NCBI GenBank assembly: GCA_964616985.1
Contig: CAZTVF010000029.1
Coordinates: 1 to 48,389 of the forward strand
DNA: 48,389 nt
Reading direction: 5' to 3'
Source of the DNA: CAZTVF01 sp964616985
Lineage (GTDB): Bacteria; Planctomycetota; Phycisphaerae; SM23-33
The notes beneath the pieces were generated by a model. That model was given only the letters and a program-made list of their open reading frames with translations, had not been told where the DNA came from and did not search any database. Below, one piece after another: positions 44,640 through 48,389 of the stretch; position 1 is the stretch's first letter, and each line of letters opens with the position of its first letter. The position numbers and the translations under genes are program-made.

Positions 44640-44978
44640 ATGGGCAAGAAACTGTATGTTGGGAACCTCTCGTACGACGTGAACGATGCTACGCTGAACG
44701 ACCTGTTCACGCAGTTCGGGACCGTCGAGAGCGCGCAGGTGATCATGGACAAGATGACGGGCCGGAGCAAGGGCTTCGGGTTCGTCGAAATGGGCAGCGA
44801 CCAGGAAGCTGCTTCGGCCATCGAGGCCCTCAACGGTAAGGAGCACGGCGGTCGTGCCCTGACTGTCAACGAAGCCAAGCCCCGCGAGGATCGTGGCGGC
44901 GGCGGTGGCGGCGGTGGCAGGGGCGGCTACGGCGGGAGCCGTGGCGGCGGCGGTGGCGGCGGCGGCCGTCGCTACTAG
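44640..44978 (+). CDS. Glycine-rich RNA-binding protein (single RRM)
   Basis: This 112-residue protein consists of one RRM (residues 3-80) with RNP2 KLYVGNLSY and RNP1 KGFGFVEMG, followed by a flexible Arg/Gly-rich tail ending GGRRY. It probably binds mRNA as a chaperone, often under cold stress. A strong intrinsic terminator lies directly after it, so it is monocistronic. Confidence 0.95.
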   Translation: MGKKLYVGNLSYDVNDATLNDLFTQFGTVESAQVIMDKMTGRSKGFGFVEMGSDQEAASAIEALNGKEHGGRALTVNEAKPREDRGGGGGGGGRGGYGGSRGGGGGGGGRRY

Positions 44979-44997
44979 ACCTTGCACCAGGCTGATC

Positions 44998-45031
44998 AAA
45001 AGGGCCACCATCGGGTGGCCCTTTCTTTTTG
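44998..45031 (+). terminator. Intrinsic terminator of the RRM gene
   Basis: A 12-pair GC-rich stem (AAAGGGCCACC ... GGTGGCCCTTT) with loop ATCG is followed by a T-rich run (TTTCTTTTT). Confidence 0.92.
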
Positions 45032-45105
45032 ACCCCCGGCGACCCGCGCCGGCAAAACGGCAACGGAGGGCGACGCCGCGCGCTTCTTCGCGTACAATCA
45101 ACCGC

Positions 45106-45816
45106 ATGACCGAGACGATCTCCATCGCGATTGAGACCTCCTGCCGCGCCGGCGGCATCGCCCTGGGCGTGGGCGGACGACTGAAGGCGGAAGTGCCTTT
45201 TGACGCCTCGCAGCGACACGCCACCCAGCTCGTCGGCCGCCTGCGAGACCTTCTGCAATCCCACGGCGCCCGCCCCGCCGACGTCGGCGAGATATACGTC
45301 TCCGTCGGCCCGGGCAGCTTCACCGGCCTGCGGGTCGGCATCACCGTCGCCCGAACGATGGCGCAGGCCATTGCCGCCGCCGGGGCCGCCCTGCCCCGCT
45401 GCGTCGCCGTGCCGACGCTGGCCGCGGTGGCCGAGAACGCCCGCCCCCTGGAGTGGCAGCACCTGGGCGTGCTGCTGGACGCCAAGGACGGCAGCTTCTA
45501 CGCGGGCATGTTCAGCCGCCAGGGCGACGACATTAATATAGATGCCCCGCCGGCCCTGACGACCGCAGAGGCGCTGCTTGCCGCCGCGCCGCGCCCGCTG
45601 CTGCTGATCGGCGAGGCCCTGACCTTCGTGAAGATCGACGCGCCCGGTGTGACGCAGGCGCCCAGCGACCTGTTTTACCCCACCGCCGGCGGCGCGTGGC
45701 GGGTGGGCCAGCGTCTGGCCGCCGCAGGGCAGTTCGCCGAGTACCACCACCTCCTGCCCATCTACCCCCGCCAGCCCGAAGCGGTCAGGCTGTGGGAGAA
45801 GCTGGGGCGGAAGTAA
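45106..45816 (+). CDS. tsaB: tRNA threonylcarbamoyladenosine biosynthesis protein TsaB
   Basis: This 236-residue ASKHA-fold protein has ISIAIETSCRAGGIALG at the start, ATQLVGRLRDLL and VSVGPGSFTGLRVGITVAR (the TsaB signature). It lacks the metal-binding histidines of TsaD. TsaB partners TsaD and TsaE to make t6A in ANN-decoding tRNAs. The start is at ATG 45106; no strong Shine-Dalgarno is seen. Confidence 0.93.
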   Translation: MTETISIAIETSCRAGGIALGVGGRLKAEVPFDASQRHATQLVGRLRDLLQSHGARPADVGEIYVSVGPGSFTGLRVGITVARTMAQAIAAAGAALPRCVAVPTLAAVAENARPLEWQHLGVLLDAKDGSFYAGMFSRQGDDINIDAPPALTTAEALLAAAPRPLLLIGEALTFVKIDAPGVTQAPSDLFYPTAGGAWRVGQRLAAAGQFAEYHHLLPIYPRQPEAVRLWEKLGRK

Positions 45817-45868
45817 CGGATCGCCCCAACTACTGACGTTTAATATGATTCCGCGGATGGAGCATTGC

Positions 45869-47017
45869 ATGAAACACATGCTCAAACTGGCGATCCTCGC
45901 CTTGGCGGCCCTGGCCTTCGCCGCAGGGGCCTCCTGTGAGAAACCGCCGGCAGTCTCGCGAGCCACATCCACCTTCGCCCCATCGCGATTGGCCGTTACC
46001 GGCACAAGCGAGCAGATGGGCCGGCAGGTCGGCAAGCAGTTCGGCCCACAGATGAAGGTGATGCACCCGATCTTCCTTGGCGCCGCGATCGTCATGAGCC
46101 AGCACACCAAGGCAGGGCTGTACGCAAAGGCCGGCGAGATCGCCAAGCACATCGCCGCCGACGAGATCGACGAGATGCGCGGCTTGGCCGACGGCAGCGG
46201 CCTGCCCTACGAGGACGTGCTGTTCCTCAACACTTACTACAGCCTCACCTCGTCGGCCGTCTTCTGCCGCCAACTGGCCTCCTGGGGCCGCAACGCCGAC
46301 GGCGGCGAACTCATCCACGGACGCAACCTCGATTGGCCCGATTACCCGGGCCAGCCGCTGCAGCGGAACAACCTTATCCTCAACCTCAAACCCATCCAGG
46401 GCCTGGAGCACCTCACGCTCGGCTGGCCGGGCATGGTGGGCGTTGTGACGGGCACCAACCGCCACGGCATCACCGTCGCGTTCAACCAACTCGGCGGCCC
46501 GCGGGTGAAGCAGCCGGCCGAGCCTACATTCTTCACCCTTAGGCGCGTGCTGCGAAGCTGCAAGACGGCCGAGGAGGCGGTGAAGCTCATGCAGGAGGCC
46601 AAGCCGATGGACAATGGCGCGGTGATCATTTCCGACGCGACGGCCAAGACGGCCGTAGTGTTGGAGGTCGTCGAGGGCAAGGTTGGCGTCCGCAAGGCGG
46701 CCAAGGACGAGGACATGATTTGCGCGGCCAATCACCCCACCACCGACGCGGTGCCAGAGAACCGCCGCACCGGCCCAGCCGATTGGCCTCTCTGCCAAGT
46801 AGCCCGGCGCCTGGGCAAGCCCTTGACGCCCGACTCTATGAAGAAATGCCTCGCCGACCGCGACGTCATCCAAGACATCAACATGCTCAGCGTGGTCTTT
46901 CTGCCTTCAGCGAACAAGATGCTGCTCTCTTGCGGCCGCATGCGCGCCGCCGAAGGCCCCTTCACCGAATACAAGCTCTTCGAGTCGTGCGCTCCCACCC
47001 CAAGAGAACGCCGATAG
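45869..47017 (+). CDS. C45-type Ntn hydrolase lipoprotein (acyltransferase-like)
   Basis: The protein has 382 residues from the ATG at 45869 (GATGGAG six bases upstream). A lipoprotein signal (ILALAALAFAAGASC) is followed by a C45 peptidase/acyl-CoA:6-aminopenicillanate acyltransferase-like fold. NTYYSLTSSAVFCRQLASWG carries the likely nucleophile Cys in an unusual spacing. GGELIHGRNLDWPDYPGQ and GHGITVAFNQLGGP-type segments follow. Ntn hydrolases cut amide bonds. It is probably periplasmic. Confidence 0.8.
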   Translation: MKHMLKLAILALAALAFAAGASCEKPPAVSRATSTFAPSRLAVTGTSEQMGRQVGKQFGPQMKVMHPIFLGAAIVMSQHTKAGLYAKAGEIAKHIAADEIDEMRGLADGSGLPYEDVLFLNTYYSLTSSAVFCRQLASWGRNADGGELIHGRNLDWPDYPGQPLQRNNLILNLKPIQGLEHLTLGWPGMVGVVTGTNRHGITVAFNQLGGPRVKQPAEPTFFTLRRVLRSCKTAEEAVKLMQEAKPMDNGAVIISDATAKTAVVLEVVEGKVGVRKAAKDEDMICAANHPTTDAVPENRRTGPADWPLCQVARRLGKPLTPDSMKKCLADRDVIQDINMLSVVFLPSANKMLLSCGRMRAAEGPFTEYKLFESCAPTPRERR

Positions 47018-47113
47018 AAGCCTTCTGGCAGGGCGTGGCTTGGCGCGCACCCCTGCCGCGGCGACAGCATATTTTTCGATGATGTTCCGACGGCCCTGAT
47101 TTATCATTCCAAT

Positions 47114-48238
47114 ATGATCAAGCGTCTACTCGTGCTGGTGATTGTGGCGGGGGTAATCCTCGGCGTGCTGGTTTACACCAAACACAGGCCGGTGGAGTTC
47201 AAGGTCTCCGGCCACGTGGAGGCCGATGAGGTCCGCATCGGCAGCCGCGTCGGCGGTCGCGTCCTGAAGGTACACGTCGAAGAAGGCCAGGCCGTCAAGG
47301 CCGGCGCGGTGCTGGTGGAGCTCGAACCGTTCGACCTGCTGCACCTCAAGGCACAGGCACAGGCCCAGCTCGATGCCCGCCGAGCCGACCTCGCCCGACT
47401 GCAGAGCGGGCCGCGGCCGGAGGAAGTCGCCCAGGCCCAGGCCAAGCGCGACGAGCTCGAGGCCAAGCTCCAGGCCCTGCTCCATGGCCCGCGCAAGGAG
47501 ACCATCGAGGCCGCCAAGGCCCGCCTCAAGCAGGCGCAGGCCGACAACACCTACGCCGTCAGCAACCTCGAGAAGACCAAGCCGCTCGTCGAGAAGGGCG
47601 CCGCCGCCCGCGAGGAACTCGACAAGGCCAACCAGCTCGCCGACATGGCCGCGGCCATGGTGAACATGCGACAGGCCGAACTGGCCGAGCTTGAGGCCGG
47701 CACGCGCGCGGAGGACATCGCCGCTGCCAAGGCCACCCTCGAGCAGGCCCAGCAGCTGTGGCTGCTGCAGAAGAACGGCTACCGCAAGGAAGACGTTGAG
47801 GCCGCAGCCGCCGCCGTCGCCGTGGCTTCGGCTGCGGTCAAGCAGGCCGACGAGCAGCTGGCGGAGCTCAACATCACGGCGCCCGTCGATGGCGTGATCG
47901 AGGCCATGGACCTTCGCCCCGGCGATATCGTGGGCCCCAACGCCCCGGCCTTGACGATGCTCGCCAGCGGGCGGCTCTACGTCCGCGCCTACATGCCCGA
48001 GACGCGGCTGGACCTCGCCGTCGGGCACAAGATGTTCTTCACGACCGACAGCTTCCCCGGCCGCACTTTCGCGGGACACGTCATCTTCGTCTCGCGCCAG
48101 GCGGAGTTCACACCCGCCAACGTGCAGACCAGCGAGAAGCGGGCCGAGCAGGTCTTCCGGGCGAAGATCGTGCTGGACGAAGGCCAGGACGTACTGCGTC
48201 CGGGCATGCCGGTGGACGTGTGGGAGTCGCCCAAGTGA
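47114..48238 (+). CDS. HlyD-family membrane fusion protein
   Basis: This 374-residue protein has one N-terminal membrane helix (VLVIVAGVILGVLVY), the lipoyl-type half motif SGHVEADEVRIGSRVGGRVLKVHVEEGQAV, a long alpha-helical hairpin (about residues 75-260) and the second lipoyl half (LNITAPVDGVIEAMDLRPGDIV). It is the periplasmic adaptor of an export pump. Its stop overlaps the start of an ABC ATPase gene, as in the YbhG/YhiI-type exporters. Confidence 0.93.
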   Translation: MIKRLLVLVIVAGVILGVLVYTKHRPVEFKVSGHVEADEVRIGSRVGGRVLKVHVEEGQAVKAGAVLVELEPFDLLHLKAQAQAQLDARRADLARLQSGPRPEEVAQAQAKRDELEAKLQALLHGPRKETIEAAKARLKQAQADNTYAVSNLEKTKPLVEKGAAAREELDKANQLADMAAAMVNMRQAELAELEAGTRAEDIAAAKATLEQAQQLWLLQKNGYRKEDVEAAAAAVAVASAAVKQADEQLAELNITAPVDGVIEAMDLRPGDIVGPNAPALTMLASGRLYVRAYMPETRLDLAVGHKMFFTTDSFPGRTFAGHVIFVSRQAEFTPANVQTSEKRAEQVFRAKIVLDEGQDVLRPGMPVDVWESPK

Positions 48239-48389
48239 CGGGCGAGATCGTCATAGACGCCCGCGGCCTGACCCGGCGGTTCCAGCACATCACCGCGGTG
48301 GACGACGTGAGCTTCCAGATCCGCCGCGGGGCCATCTTCGGCCTGCTGGGCCCCAACGGCAGCGGCAAGAGCACGATCATCCGCATGCT
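48235..48389 (+). CDS. ABC transporter ATP-binding protein (partial)
   Basis: Only the first 51 codons lie in the window. GTG start overlapping the HlyD stop by four bases (GTGA). The product shows IDARGLTRRFQHITAVDDVSF and Walker A GPNGSGKST. It pairs with the upstream adaptor. Confidence 0.92.
   Translation, partial: MTGEIVIDARGLTRRFQHITAVDDVSFQIRRGAIFGLLGPNGSGKSTIIRM

Noticed and set aside
1..48389. CRISPR arrays, insertion sequences, rRNA operons
   Set aside because: No regularly spaced repeats, transposase genes, terminal inverted repeats or rRNA-like sequences were seen.

Overview
The window is GC-rich bacterial DNA with densely packed operons. It looks like a planctomycete of the Phycisphaerae type. 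The reasons are a large set of divergent secreted sugar-processing enzymes, sugar-metabolism Gfo/Idh/MocA and epimerase genes, a Tad pilus locus, a glycine-rich RRM protein and a complete bacterial selenocysteine (Sec) system. The taxonomic call is an inference from gene content. No rRNA or marker phylogeny is available in the window.

Layout. 1-7 kb: an EVE-like small protein, a Gfo/Idh/MocA oxidoreductase and three glycosidase-like TIM-barrel proteins. 7-18.3 kb: a Tad (Flp) pilus operon on the minus strand (flp, prepilin peptidase, tadE, cpaB, secretin, tadZ, tadA, tadB, tadC, a lipoprotein and a TPR lipoprotein), with a divergent tadG-like gene. 18.4-19.6 kb: an MFS exporter. 19.7-30.6 kb: the selenocysteine island. 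30.9-45 kb: epimerase, glycosidase, Smr protein, a frameshifted lyxose-isomerase-like gene, flavin reductase, HEAT protein, polysaccharide deacetylase, DEAD-box helicase, two beta-propeller enzymes and an RRM protein. 45-48.4 kb: tsaB, a C45-type hydrolase, and an HlyD/ABC export pair cut by the window end.

The main discovery is in the selenocysteine island. It holds tRNA-Sec (anticodon TCA), selA, selB and a selD fused to an AhpD-like CxxC domain. In the same operon are an ATP-dependent activase and its HgdB/double-cubane-type reductase partner. Two genes that a standard caller would end or start at a TGA read on in frame as convincing proteins if that TGA is Sec. One is a secreted protein just upstream of selD (Sec384, tail of 41 more residues, 22734-24011 minus). 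The other is a divergently transcribed secreted protein (29636-30628 plus), whose Shine-Dalgarno, start codon and signal peptide lie upstream of an in-frame TGA (Sec25). Both TGAs are followed, 20 and 22 nt before the apical loop, by a 6-bp hairpin with a 5-nt A-N-G-G-N loop, so they look like matched bacterial SECIS elements. A weaker third candidate (C-P-T-U at the end of a small membrane protein) sits just after tRNA-Sec.

Working model (inference): the operon makes the Sec machinery together with its own extracytoplasmic selenoprotein clients. The ATP-driven low-potential reductase pair may help prepare reduced selenium for SelD. A hairpin over the selD ribosome-binding site could couple selD translation to successful Sec readthrough of the upstream gene.
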